DNA of 64,000 bases from assembly GCA_963695195.1 (NCBI GenBank), contig CAVOGE010000007.1:930001-994000 (forward strand), written 5' to 3'. This stretch comes from CF-167 sp963695195. GTDB lineage: Bacteria; Chloroflexota; Limnocylindria; QHBO01. Positions 16,753 to 25,208 of this stretch are shown here, piece after piece; position 1 is the first letter of the stretch; each line of letters begins with the position of its first letter. Made by a program: the position numbers and the translations under genes. Below the pieces are notes generated by a model. The model was not told where the DNA came from. It did no database searches and saw nothing but the letters and a program-made list of their open reading frames with translations.

Positions 16753-18342
16753 TTAGCGGATGGCGTCCACGATCCCGGCCTTGAGCCCCGCGTACCCCTC
16801 CAGGAAGTCGATCCGCTCGCGTCGCAGGCGCGCCACCCAGGCGGCGTAGTCCTCGCTCCGTCCGGTCCGCTCGTAGAGCCGGCGCGGCTGGAGCAGCTCG
16901 AGGTCGTCCACGCCCGGCAGTGCGGCGGCGACCTCGTAGCCGAAGTCGGGGTCACGCTCCCAGCTGATCGTCCCCTCCGCTATCGCCTTGACGATCGCGC
17001 CGGAGTGCTCGATCTGCACCTTCTTCGAGGAGGGATCCGCATCGGTCCCGCCGACCCGGCCGGTGTTGAGCAGGAAGACCTCGAAGTCGCAGCTGCTCAT
17101 CAGCTCAAGGAAGCGGTTGGCCTGCTCTTCGTCGCGGTGCGGGTAGAACGGGTTCGTGCCGGGCACACGCAGCGACCTGCCCTCCTCCGCGGCCCCGCCG
17201 GCTGAGGTCCCCTGCGTCTCGCCGAGCATGAAGTAGGCGGCCGCCTGCTCCGAGGTGAGGCGGGCAACCGCCGGGATGACGTTGTCGTTGCGGTTGAGGA
17301 TCAGCAGGTGACTGACCGGGCCGATCTCGCGAGGATCGCGCCAGATGCCCAGCGAGGACATCGGGAAGGTGGCGCGGCCGTTCTTGGTGTAGGACGTATC
17401 GAAGAAGTCGACCGGCCCGTCGGCCTCTTGCTGTGAGACGTTCTCGAGGTACGCGTCTGGCTTCACCACCGCGCCGTGAATGGCCGGCTCGTGGGCCGGG
17501 TCGAGGCCGAAGGTCTTGGCGAAGCAGCCGTTCTCGGTGCCGACCACCTTGCCACCCGCGAACAGACCGATGAAATCGTCCTGCACCGGCTGGCTGTTGT
17601 TCTGCCGCGTGAAGGTGGTTGTCGTCTTGCCGGTCCCCGACAGACCGATGATCAGCATCGTCTTCTCGCCGTCGTCGGTCGGGACGACCTTGCAGCCGGC
17701 GTGCATCGCCAGGCCGCCGCGCGCGTAGACGAGCGCATTCCACATGCGCAGGCCGCCCTTCTTTGACTCGCCGAAGTAGTCGGAGTTCATCACCCGCGTG
17801 ACGCCGGCGGCAAGGTCAACGGTGATCAGCCGATCGTCGGGGTAGCCCGGCATCGGCAGGTTGGGGGTGTAGATGAGCGAGAACTCCGGTTCCCAGGCAT
17901 CGGCCGGCATGTCCGGCGGGAAGAAGAGCTGCTGCTGCATACCCGCGATGTTGGCATTGGCCTCTTCGATGTAGAGGCGAACCCGCGATCGGTGCTCGGC
18001 GTCGTTACCGATGAAGCCATCCACGACCAGCATCCGCTGCCCCGCGACGTAGGCGTCCTGGAGAGCAGCCACACGGGCGCCCTCGGTCACTGAGATCGAC
18101 TGACCGGTCGTGACGCTCGGCTCGTCGGTGACGAGGTAGGTCGATGCCTTGGAGCGGCTGACGACCCGCGTCTGGACGTTGTAATTGCCGAATGCGGTGC
18201 GCCGCGCCTGCGGCATGCGAGCGGTCAGCCGCTGCAGCTCCTCGGCGGCCGGGTTGTACTGCACCGCGCCTCCGGTCGGCAGCCGATGGCCATCTGGTCC
18301 CATGGGCGCGTTGGGGGTGGACGGTTTGGCGATCGTGGTCAT
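16753..18342 (-). CDS. pckA: Phosphoenolpyruvate carboxykinase (ATP)
   Basis: The product is 529 aa, the normal size for the ATP-dependent enzyme. ATG 18342 is chosen; AGAGG precedes it by about 11 bases. The kinase loop GLSGTGKTTTT lies near 232-242. The N-terminal RxSP-like FGNYNVQTRVVSRSK, the YFGESKKGGLRMWNALVY segment, the DDFIG metal site and the C-terminal NTGRVGG are all family features. It converts oxaloacetate to PEP at the entry of gluconeogenesis. Possession of the ATP form rather than the GTP form argues against an actinobacterial source. It is monocistronic and divergent from a repeat-containing secreted protein. Confidence 0.95.
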   Translation of the reverse strand: MTTIAKPSTPNAPMGPDGHRLPTGGAVQYNPAAEELQRLTARMPQARRTAFGNYNVQTRVVSRSKASTYLVTDEPSVTTGQSISVTEGARVAALQDAYVAGQRMLVVDGFIGNDAEHRSRVRLYIEEANANIAGMQQQLFFPPDMPADAWEPEFSLIYTPNLPMPGYPDDRLITVDLAAGVTRVMNSDYFGESKKGGLRMWNALVYARGGLAMHAGCKVVPTDDGEKTMLIIGLSGTGKTTTTFTRQNNSQPVQDDFIGLFAGGKVVGTENGCFAKTFGLDPAHEPAIHGAVVKPDAYLENVSQQEADGPVDFFDTSYTKNGRATFPMSSLGIWRDPREIGPVSHLLILNRNDNVIPAVARLTSEQAAAYFMLGETQGTSAGGAAEEGRSLRVPGTNPFYPHRDEEQANRFLELMSSCDFEVFLLNTGRVGGTDADPSSKKVQIEHSGAIVKAIAEGTISWERDPDFGYEVAAALPGVDDLELLQPRRLYERTGRSEDYAAWVARLRRERIDFLEGYAGLKAGIVDAIR

Positions 18343-18439
18343 GAGCGTCTTCAAACCTCTTTCCGGACGGCATGCGGGCACGCGGACATCGTTCGGGGGA
18401 TCGTGGCGCCCGTCGGGGGTGGTCGGTGACATGGTACCA

Positions 18440-18453
18440 AGTCGGGCCCGACT
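18440..18453. promoter_or_regulatory. Perfect palindrome in the pckA divergent promoter region
   Basis: AGTCGGGCCCGACT is a 14-base perfect palindrome about 100 bases upstream of pckA and 88 bases upstream of the gene at 18541. Its position in a 198-base divergent spacer fits an operator for a dimeric regulator of either gene. GC-rich DNA makes such palindromes less rare, so confidence is limited. Confidence 0.35.
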
Positions 18454-18540
18454 GAAACCTTTCGGAGCCCATCCGTATCGAATGGGGTAAGGCCGCCATC
18501 TGCCCGGCGGCCAAATACAAACCAAGGAGTTCCATCACCG

Positions 18541-18975
18541 ATGCCTATCACCGACCGACAGCGAATCCTGCGCAGCGCAGGCATGGCCGTTGCCGCGCTC
18601 CTGCTCGTGGGCGGCGCCGTCCTTGGCTCCCAGGCCGCCCTCTCCGGCGGGTCCGATGACTCTGCCGATGAGCTCCACAGCCAGTCAATTGACGCAAGCC
18701 AGGAATTCGAGGCCAGCGAGTCTCCGGAGGCCAGCGAGGCGCAGGACGCCAGCGAGGCCGATGACGACGCGAGCGAGTCGCCCGATGGGTCGCCCGAGGA
18801 GTCCAGCGAGGCCGATGACGACGCGAGCGAGTCGCCCGATGGGTCGCCCGAGGAGTCCGACGAGGCCGATGACGACGCGAGCGAGTCGCCCGAGGCGAGC
18901 GAATCCCCCGACGGTTCACCCGATGAGAGTGATCACTCCGGTCCGGGTGGCGGCGACGATCACAGCGACGACTGA
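18541..18975 (+). CDS. Secreted or anchored Asp/Ser/Glu-rich repeat protein
   Basis: The product is 144 aa. AAGGAG (about 18523-18528) precedes the ATG. Residues 10-34 make an N-terminal hydrophobic segment (signal peptide or anchor). The rest is extremely acidic and low-complexity: an 18-residue unit beginning EADDDASESPDG is repeated twice in full and once in part. The tail is rich in Gly, His and Asp (DHSGPGGGDDHSDD), which could bind metal ions. There is no recognised family. It stands 6 bases before an ECF sigma gene and may belong to that operon. Confidence 0.7.
   Translation: MPITDRQRILRSAGMAVAALLLVGGAVLGSQAALSGGSDDSADELHSQSIDASQEFEASESPEASEAQDASEADDDASESPDGSPEESSEADDDASESPDGSPEESDEADDDASESPEASESPDGSPDESDHSGPGGGDDHSDD
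18754..18894 (+). repeat. 54-bp tandem repeat inside the acidic protein gene
   Basis: GAGGCCGATGACGACG recurs at 18754, 18808 and 18862, an exact 54-base period. The first two units are almost identical and the third is cut short after about 33 bases. The near-identity suggests recent expansion by slippage, so copy number may vary between strains. Confidence 0.9.
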
Positions 18976-18981
18976 GCGCCA

Positions 18982-19548
18982 GTGGCGCGGGTCGCGTGGC
19001 ACGATGGACGCGTGGACGACCGGTTACTGGTGGACACCGTGCTTGACGGAGACCGCGACGCGTTCCGCATTCTGGTGGAGCGGGAGCAGGTCGCGGTCTA
19101 CCGCGCATGCCTGCGGATCCTCGGCCGGCCGCACGACGCGGAGGACGTGGCACAGGAGAGCTTTGTGATGGCCTATCGGGCGCTCGGCAGCTACCGCGGC
19201 GATGGTCCGCTGGGAGGCTGGTTGATGCGGATCGCCACGCGGCACGCATTTCGCCGACTCGGCCAGCGACGCGACGCCGCGGAGCTCAATCCCGAGATCG
19301 GTCTCAGCGCACCCGGCTCGGATCCCCTGACGGCCCTGCTCTCCGGGGAGCGGGAGCGCGCTGTCCGCCTGGCCGTCGCCGGCCTCCGCGAGCCGTACCG
19401 CGAAGTGGTAGCGCTCCGATTCTTCGGAGAGCTGAGTCTCGACGCCATCGCCTCAGCGACCGGCCGCCCGTTGAATACGGTGAAGACGCACCTGCGTCGC
19501 GGCCTCGAACGGTTGCGCGCGGATCTCGGCCGCGAGGTGGCGGCATGA
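18982..19548 (+). CDS. ECF RNA polymerase sigma factor (second)
   Basis: The product is 188 aa from GTG 18982; a second GTG at 19012 (VDDRLLVDTVLDGD) is equally likely and fits the usual family start. Region 2 has FRILVEREQVAVYRACLRIL and DVAQESFVMAYRALGSY; region 4 has LREPYREVVALRFFGELSLD and GRPLNTVKTHLRRGLERL. The downstream membrane protein overlaps it by 4 bases (ATGA), the common arrangement of a sigma factor and its membrane partner. It is unrelated at sequence level to the sigma factor at 11.4 kb beyond family motifs. Confidence 0.9.
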   Translation: MARVAWHDGRVDDRLLVDTVLDGDRDAFRILVEREQVAVYRACLRILGRPHDAEDVAQESFVMAYRALGSYRGDGPLGGWLMRIATRHAFRRLGQRRDAAELNPEIGLSAPGSDPLTALLSGERERAVRLAVAGLREPYREVVALRFFGELSLDAIASATGRPLNTVKTHLRRGLERLRADLGREVAA

Positions 19549-20129
19549 GCCGGACCCCGTTCGATCCCTCAGAGGTGGATGGAGGCTTGGGTCCTCGGGA
19601 CCCCGCGGTGGAGGAGCTGGAGCGCTACGCCACGATCGCCAACGACCAGGCCCCGGGAGATCTCGCCGACCGGGTGATGAGCGCGGTCGCCAGCGAACCG
19701 ACGCCGCGCCGCGGCCCGCTGGCGTGGCTCGTGGCACCAGCATCCGCCGGGCGCCCGTTCGCTCGATTCACCCGGGTCACGGCGCTGGCTGCCACGCTGG
19801 TGCTGGCCGTTGCCGGCGCCCTGTATGCCGGCGAACTTGCCAGGCTGGTGCGCGACTTCGGCGTCGGCTCTACTCCACGCCCCTCCCCGACCGAGTCGTT
19901 CGAGCCGAGCCCGTCGGAGAGCCCGTCGCCCACGCCATCGGTCACACCAGAGGCGTCCGAGTCAGAGAGCCCCGAGCCGACGGGCGCGCCGGGAAGTTCG
20001 TCGCCGCCGGCGACGCCCAGGCCGTCGACCGGTCAGCCGAGCCCAACCGAGAGCGAGGACGAATCGAAGTCGCCGACCCCCACACAGACCCCCGAGGAGA
20101 CCGATACCCCCGAGCCGGCCTCGACCTAG
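19545..20129 (+). CDS. Probable membrane partner of the ECF sigma factor
   Basis: The product is 194 aa and its ATG overlaps the sigma stop. Residues 1-65 are cytoplasmic and acidic/helical but lack the HxxxCxxC zinc motif typical of anti-sigma factors. A hydrophobic helix lies near 72-92. Residues 105-194 are almost only Pro, Ser, Thr and Glu (PSPTESFEPSPSESPSPTP and similar), a flexible outer stalk without a folded sensor. The position argues for sigma-factor control; the composition could equally serve as a cell-envelope spacer. Confidence 0.65.
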   Translation: MSRTPFDPSEVDGGLGPRDPAVEELERYATIANDQAPGDLADRVMSAVASEPTPRRGPLAWLVAPASAGRPFARFTRVTALAATLVLAVAGALYAGELARLVRDFGVGSTPRPSPTESFEPSPSESPSPTPSVTPEASESESPEPTGAPGSSSPPATPRPSTGQPSPTESEDESKSPTPTQTPEETDTPEPAST

Positions 20130-20135
20130 CCGGGA

Positions 20136-20345
20136 TCACTCGTTCGGCAGGCCGACCTCGGCGAGCACCTCCGCGCTGATCACCCCCAGGTCGAGCCGGC
20201 TGGCGAGCCAGGCGATGCAGTCACCCGGTGGCGTTCGCATCGAGGGCGTGCCCAGCGGCGTACAGGTCGGAGCTCGCCCCGCGCGACGATCCGGCGGGAA
20301 CCGCGGTTGGGATCCTGGCGGTCGTGCACCGCCGCCGCCCGTAGC
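20136..20345 (-). pseudogene. Decayed small gene remnant
   Basis: Between the sigma partner and the kelch gene, three successive minus-strand frames read like one natural protein. VHDRQDPNRGSRRIVARGEL lies in the first, DLYAAGHALDANATG in the next, and DCIAWLASRLDLGVISAEVL in the third, which ends at 20136. Joining them needs two single-base shifts, the second at about 20220. The family is not recognised. The composition changes from ordinary coding to arginine-rich noise outside each block, which is why I read this as a broken gene and not a random frame. Confidence 0.35.
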
Positions 20346-20356
20346 GGGTCGCCGGG

Positions 20357-21469
20357 TCAGCCCTCGCCGAGGCGCAACTCCCACAGATCCCCGAATGCCG
20401 CGGAGCCCGTCGTTCCCCCGAAGAGCAGGACGCGGCCGCGGTTCGGGTCGGCGATCATCTCCGCGCCGTAGCGCCCCGTCGGGCCGGTGCCGGCGGCGGC
20501 CATGAGCGTCGCCTCCCCCGTGCCGTCCTCCAGCCACCACGTTTCGGCAAGAACGCCTTCATCGGCTCCCTGGCCGCCGAAGACGAGCGTCCCCAGACCC
20601 CATCGGGCCGCTGCGTACCGGTTGCGATCCGGCGGGAGACCGCCGAACGGAGCAACGCGAGCCCACGTGTTGGACCCGGGCCGCGGGCCGACGGTCAGCT
20701 GCCACAGGTCGCCAAGCGCGGTCACGCCGGTCGTCTGGCCGGCGTACAGGATGAAGTCGCCGGCATCGGTCCACCAGCAGCCGTGCAAACAGCGGCTGAC
20801 CGGCAGGTCAGCGGCGGGGGTCTCATCGGTCCAGGCGTGGGTCGAGAAGTCGTACGCCCGGGTATCGGCGAATCGCTGTCCCTCGCTGGTGAAGCCGTGG
20901 CTGATCCACAGGCGCCCGTCGGGACCGATCCCGGCGCAGCTGCCGTAGCGAGATATCGGCACGTCGCCGGTTGCCGCGAGCTTGGTCCATGTGCTCGCCA
21001 CCGGGTCGAAGGCCCAAAGGTCGTTGAAGAACGTTGACCCCGCCTGACCGGCGAAGATCACCAGCCCCACCCCATCGACCCACGCGGCGTTGTGCCCGAA
21101 ACGTGGCGCGGGTCCGGCAGCATCCACCTGCCGCCACGTATCGGCGGTCAGGTCGTAGGCCCACAGATCGTCGAGTGCGGCACCGGCCGTTGTGCGCCCC
21201 CCGAACAGGTAGGCGATGGCGCCGTCGGGGGACGCGGTCCAGGTGTGGTCCTCGCGAGCGGCGGGGCCGGCTCCGGCCGGCGCGAGGACGGACCATGTTG
21301 CCGGGACGGCCGTTGGCGACGCGGACGGGCTCGTCGAGGGTGACGCACTCGTCGTGGTCACGCTCGACGGGGTCAGCACGCTGCTCGTCGAAGGCGAGGG
21401 CGTCGCCGTGCACGCGACTACGACCAGGATCAACGCGAGCGGAACAGACGGCACCATCCCACGGGTCAT
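20357..21469 (-). CDS. Kelch-repeat lipoprotein
   Basis: The product is 370 aa from ATG 21469. The N-terminus MTRGMVPSVPLALILVVVAC ends in a lipobox-like VVAC, followed by a Ser/Thr/Pro linker. The body holds about six kelch blades with the Gly-Gly/Phe and Trp signatures: AYLFGGRTTAGAALDDLWAY, LVIFAGQAGSTFFNDLWAF, LWISHGFTS, LYAGQTTGVTALGDLWQL, LVFGGQGADEGVLAETWWL and VLLFGGTTGSAAFGDLWEL. It probably folds as a beta-propeller on the outer face of the membrane, with binding or enzymatic function unknown. Confidence 0.85.
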   Translation of the reverse strand: MTRGMVPSVPLALILVVVACTATPSPSTSSVLTPSSVTTTSASPSTSPSASPTAVPATWSVLAPAGAGPAAREDHTWTASPDGAIAYLFGGRTTAGAALDDLWAYDLTADTWRQVDAAGPAPRFGHNAAWVDGVGLVIFAGQAGSTFFNDLWAFDPVASTWTKLAATGDVPISRYGSCAGIGPDGRLWISHGFTSEGQRFADTRAYDFSTHAWTDETPAADLPVSRCLHGCWWTDAGDFILYAGQTTGVTALGDLWQLTVGPRPGSNTWARVAPFGGLPPDRNRYAAARWGLGTLVFGGQGADEGVLAETWWLEDGTGEATLMAAAGTGPTGRYGAEMIADPNRGRVLLFGGTTGSAAFGDLWELRLGEG

Positions 21470-21626
21470 GCTGGGCACGGTAGCGCACGGACATGTGGGG
21501 CGCAGGAGACATCCCGCGAGAATAAGTTCCCCCTTCCATTGGGAGGGCCACAGGGCTAGGATTACGCTTCGCCCTCTATTAGCCGCATGCGCGGCCCCGC
21601 ACGTACGAACGAGGAGGATCCCCAGC

Positions 21627-22094
21627 TTGGATACCACTGAGTCACCTGCTCGCATGATGCGCGTTCGGCGCGCCCGATCGGTGGTCCTATCGGTCATCGG
21701 CCTTATCTTCGTCGCCGGTTGCGCCGCCGGAGGTGGCACCGTCAAGGTGACCCTCCAGGAGTGGTCGGTCGTGCCGGACAAGGCGGAGATCACGGCCGGA
21801 TCGGTCGTCTTTGAGGTGACCAATGATGGTCCCGCCGACGTACACGAGTTCGTGGTCATCAAGAGCGATCTCGCACCCGGCGCGCTGCCGGTCGACGCGG
21901 ATGGCGTGGTCGACGAGGCGGGCGGCGGGATGACGGTGATCGGCGAGATCGAGGACGTGGCGGTCGGAGCATCCGCCTCGGTCACCCTTGACCTCACAGC
22001 CGGCAGCTACGTCCTGCTCTGCAACATCTGGTCAGAAGATGAGCAGGAAGCGCACTACCAGGAAGGGATGCGGATCGCCTTTACGGTCAAGTAG
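21627..22094 (+). CDS. Cupredoxin-like secreted lipoprotein
   Basis: The product is 155 aa. I choose the TTG at 21627 because GAGGAGGA (21611-21618) stands 8 bases before it; ATGs at 21654/21657 lack a site. A signal segment ends in the lipobox FVAGC. The mature domain has the plastocyanin-like order of type 1 copper ligands: H73 (VHEFVV), C132 (LLCNIW), H143 and M148 (EAHYQEGM). The C-x10-H loop is longer than in plastocyanin. It is likely an electron carrier or copper-handling protein at the outer membrane face. No oxidase gene adjoins it; the nearest cytochrome is 18 kb away. Confidence 0.8.
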   Translation: MDTTESPARMMRVRRARSVVLSVIGLIFVAGCAAGGGTVKVTLQEWSVVPDKAEITAGSVVFEVTNDGPADVHEFVVIKSDLAPGALPVDADGVVDEAGGGMTVIGEIEDVAVGASASVTLDLTAGSYVLLCNIWSEDEQEAHYQEGMRIAFTVK

Positions 22095-22180
22095 GCGACC
22101 TGCGCGGCCGATGGCCGGGCGACCCGGGCGACCGGGCGTCCGGCCTCGCTGCTGCATCGGGCGGGCGTAGACTCGGCGCC

Positions 22181-23899
22181 ATGTCCGCCCCGGCCGAGAC
22201 GGTCGCCGTCCACCACACGCATCGGATCGAGCTCGATGCGGCTGTCGCTGACCTGCGCGGGCGACGCGCAGCCTGGGTTGCGGTCCCGGTCTCAGCGCGG
22301 ATTGCCCTCCTCGACGAGTTGACCGACGGTGTCCTCCGATCCGCCGATCGCTGGGTCGCCGCCTGCCTTGCAGAAGAGGGGCTCGACCCGAGGGCACCTG
22401 CCTCCGCCGAAGAGACGCTCGTCGGCCCGTACCTCACCCTTCGGAACCTGCGGCTGCTGCGACGCGCGCTGGTCGATATCGAGCGCCACGGGGCCCCGCG
22501 CATCCCCGGCGGCACCCACACGCTGCCCGACGGCCGGGTTGCCGCCCGAGTCATGCCGGCCGACCGGTTCGACCGCCTGATGTACTCCCGCGCCACCGCC
22601 GAGGTCTGGATGCAGCCGGGCGTCACCCGAGACGAGCTGGCGTCAACGCAGGCGCTGGCATATCGGTCTCCCGATAACGGCGGGATCTGCCTGGTGCTGG
22701 GTGCGGGCAACGTCTCGTCGATTGCGCCGCTCGACGCGGTCTACCGGCTCTTCGTGCACAACCGTGTGGTGATCCTCAAGACCCACCCGACGCTGGCCTT
22801 CATGGGACCGATCATCGAAGAAGCCTTTGGCGCACTCATTCGCGGCGGATTTCTGCGGATCGTCCGCGGAGGGGCGGTCGAAGGCGCGCACCTGGTCCAT
22901 CACCCCGACGTGGACGAGGTGCACGTTACCGGCTCCGACAGCACCTACGAGGCGATCGTCTTCGGCAGTGGAGTCGATGGCATGGCGCGCAAGCAGCGGG
23001 ACGAGCCGATCATGACCAAGCCGTTCAGTGCCGAGCTCGGCAACCTGACGCCGATCATCGTGGTGCCCGGTCGCTGGTCCGAGGCTGGGATCGGCGTCCA
23101 GGCTGACAACGTTGCCTCGATGCTCACCAACAATGCCGGCTTCAACTGCACGGCCGCGCGGATGATCATCACGCCGGCCGGCTGGCGGCTCCGTCAGCCC
23201 TTCCTGGCTGCCGTGAGGGCACGACTCGCGGCGACGCCGGTGCGCAAGGCCTTCTATCCCGGCGCCGAACAGCGCTTCGATACGTTCCTCGGCGCACACC
23301 CGGAGGCGGAGCTCTACGGCGAACGGACCGATGGCACGTTGCCCTGGGCGCTCATCTCGGACCTCGATCCGGCGCGACGCGACGAGATCTGCTTCACCAC
23401 CGAGGCGTTCTGTTCGGTCACCGCAGAGGTGCCGCTCCAGTCGGACAGCGTGCCCGACTACCTGGAACGCGCGGTGGCATTTGCCAACGAGTCGCTGTGG
23501 GGGACGCTGAACGCGACCCTCATCGTCGACCCCCGCGCGGCGGTGGACGCCAGGATCGGTCCAGCGGTGGAGCGGGCGGTGGCTGATCTGCGCTACGGCA
23601 CGGTGGGCGTGAACCACTGGTCGGGGATCGGATACGCGCTGGGCGTGACCCCGTGGGGCGCATATCCGGGCCACCATCGCACCGATATCGGCTCCGGGAT
23701 CGGCGTCGTGCACAACACGCTCATGTTCAGCCGTTCGGAGAAGAGCGTGGTGCGGGGCCCGTTTCGCCCGGCACCGAAGCCGATCTGGTTTGCCAGCCAC
23801 CGCTCCGCGCACCGAGTGGCACGGCAGATGCTGGCGTTCGAGCGTCGTCCGTCGCTCTGGCGCGTTGCCGGGATGCTGCCGCGGGCGATGCGGGGCTAG
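22181..23899 (+). CDS. Aldehyde dehydrogenase-superfamily protein
   Basis: The product is 572 aa, longer than the usual 480-500. The Rossmann region contains GGICLVLGAGNVSSIAPLDAV in place of the normal PWNFP segment, and ILKTHPTLAFMGP follows. The probable nucleophile is C323 in NNAGFNCTAARMI. Asn and Glu positions typical of ALDH (ELGNLTPIIVV; FTTEAFCSVTAEV) can be placed. The C-terminal 60 residues after GVVHNTLMFSR are basic and extra. It oxidises an aldehyde with NAD(P)+, substrate unknown. It overlaps the convergent flavoprotein gene by 4 bases. Confidence 0.85.
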   Translation: MSAPAETVAVHHTHRIELDAAVADLRGRRAAWVAVPVSARIALLDELTDGVLRSADRWVAACLAEEGLDPRAPASAEETLVGPYLTLRNLRLLRRALVDIERHGAPRIPGGTHTLPDGRVAARVMPADRFDRLMYSRATAEVWMQPGVTRDELASTQALAYRSPDNGGICLVLGAGNVSSIAPLDAVYRLFVHNRVVILKTHPTLAFMGPIIEEAFGALIRGGFLRIVRGGAVEGAHLVHHPDVDEVHVTGSDSTYEAIVFGSGVDGMARKQRDEPIMTKPFSAELGNLTPIIVVPGRWSEAGIGVQADNVASMLTNNAGFNCTAARMIITPAGWRLRQPFLAAVRARLAATPVRKAFYPGAEQRFDTFLGAHPEAELYGERTDGTLPWALISDLDPARRDEICFTTEAFCSVTAEVPLQSDSVPDYLERAVAFANESLWGTLNATLIVDPRAAVDARIGPAVERAVADLRYGTVGVNHWSGIGYALGVTPWGAYPGHHRTDIGSGIGVVHNTLMFSRSEKSVVRGPFRPAPKPIWFASHRSAHRVARQMLAFERRPSLWRVAGMLPRAMRG

Positions 23900-25077
23900 C
23901 TTGCCGCCGGGACGCCCCCGACCTGGGTGGGGCTGCCGAATCGTCCGGGATCGAACGCATCGGGGATGACGACCTCCCGCCCGAGCACCAGGTCGGCCAC
24001 GAGGCGCGCGGAGCCTGGACCGGTCGAGATGCCCCACGGCCCATGCCCGGCGCAGACGAAGAGGCCGGCGATGCCCGGCACCGCGCCGATGAGCGGTCGG
24101 CCGTCGCGCGCGACCGGCCGGGCGCAGACGCGGATCTCGGTGATCGGCGCCTCGTAGAGGGCGGGGACGAAGCTCGCACCTCGCTGCAGGATCCGCTCGA
24201 CCCAGGGAGCCAGCTCAGGCTCGGATTCGAGGAAGGTGGATCCGGCGACCGACCTGCCGGCGGCGGTCATCAGGCTGAATCGTGGCGTGGTGGCGGGATC
24301 CTCGTGGGCCTCGATCACGGTAGAGACCAGGTGGCCGGCACCGAGCGCCTCGTCCATCTCCGCCTCCTCCAGGACATGCGCGGGCGGTCTCGGCATGGCG
24401 GTCTCCGCCACGACGCCCCAGACAGACCGGATCGGTGCCCAGAGGCCGCTCGGATCGATGATCTCCGACGTCCATGGCCCGCCCGCCACGAGCACCGCCC
24501 CGGCCAATTCCGTGCGCCCGGCCACGCGCACTCCCACGCAGACTCCGGACTCGATGGCGGGGACGGCGGCACGTCCCTGACGGATGGTGGCGCCGCGACG
24601 CTCGGCCAGCGTGGCCAGCGCATAGGTTGGTGCCGACGGCACGATCGGGAAGCCGGCCGTGATCCGGCAGGCCACCACGTCGGGTGCCAGCGTCGGCTCG
24701 GCCGCGAGCAGTGCGTCTCCCTGGAGGACCTCCGGCGCGAGGTAGGGATACGCGGCCCGCAGCTGTTCCGCGAGCAGCGAGACCACGTCGAGACGCCGGG
24801 AGACGAGCATGAGCCCGGCCGGCTCATCGGCCAGACGGAATCCAGCTTCGGGGAGCTCCGCACCGAGCGCGCGATACGCCTCTACCGTCCCGTGGTACAG
24901 GGGGACGAGGGCCGGATCGACCGGATGCTGAACGACACCGGAGTTGCGTCCCGAGGCGCCGGCAGCGATCGCCTCGCGCTCGTAGAGCGTCACCCGCGCG
25001 CCCTGCCCGGCGAGGTGGGCCGCGGCCGCGGTGCCGACCACGCCTCCGCCGATGACAGCCACGTCGGGGAGGCTCAC
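23896..25077 (-). CDS. FAD-dependent oxidoreductase (glycine / D-amino acid oxidase, DadA-like)
   Basis: The product is 393 aa with GTG 25077, directly before the FAD-binding strand DVAVIGGGVVGTAAAAHLAG; a TTG at 25128 would add 17 residues. A second FAD contact is RVTLYEREAIAAGASGRNSG, and the C-terminal GLFVCAGHGPWGISTGPGSARLVADLVLG closes the fold (quoted in parts, shared with DadA/ThiO/SoxB). It oxidises an amino or imino acid with release of ammonia, passing electrons to oxygen or quinone. No thi or glycine-cleavage gene is near, so the substrate remains open. Confidence 0.85.
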   Translation of the reverse strand: MSLPDVAVIGGGVVGTAAAAHLAGQGARVTLYEREAIAAGASGRNSGVVQHPVDPALVPLYHGTVEAYRALGAELPEAGFRLADEPAGLMLVSRRLDVVSLLAEQLRAAYPYLAPEVLQGDALLAAEPTLAPDVVACRITAGFPIVPSAPTYALATLAERRGATIRQGRAAVPAIESGVCVGVRVAGRTELAGAVLVAGGPWTSEIIDPSGLWAPIRSVWGVVAETAMPRPPAHVLEEAEMDEALGAGHLVSTVIEAHEDPATTPRFSLMTAAGRSVAGSTFLESEPELAPWVERILQRGASFVPALYEAPITEIRVCARPVARDGRPLIGAVPGIAGLFVCAGHGPWGISTGPGSARLVADLVLGREVVIPDAFDPGRFGSPTQVGGVPAAS

Positions 25078-25208
25078 GGCCGGACCTGCGACATCACCAC
25101 GTGATGCTAGCGCGGCCCGCCGCGCCAACGCGTCACCTGACGCGGATCTGGTGATCCCGACACGCAGACGTATAGTGAGCGCCGTCTCAACCTCGCCCGC
25201 GAGGAACC

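Noticed and set aside
18754..18894. Tandem repeats as a CRISPR array
   Set aside because: Repeats are contiguous 54-bp coding units without spacers and keep the reading frame.
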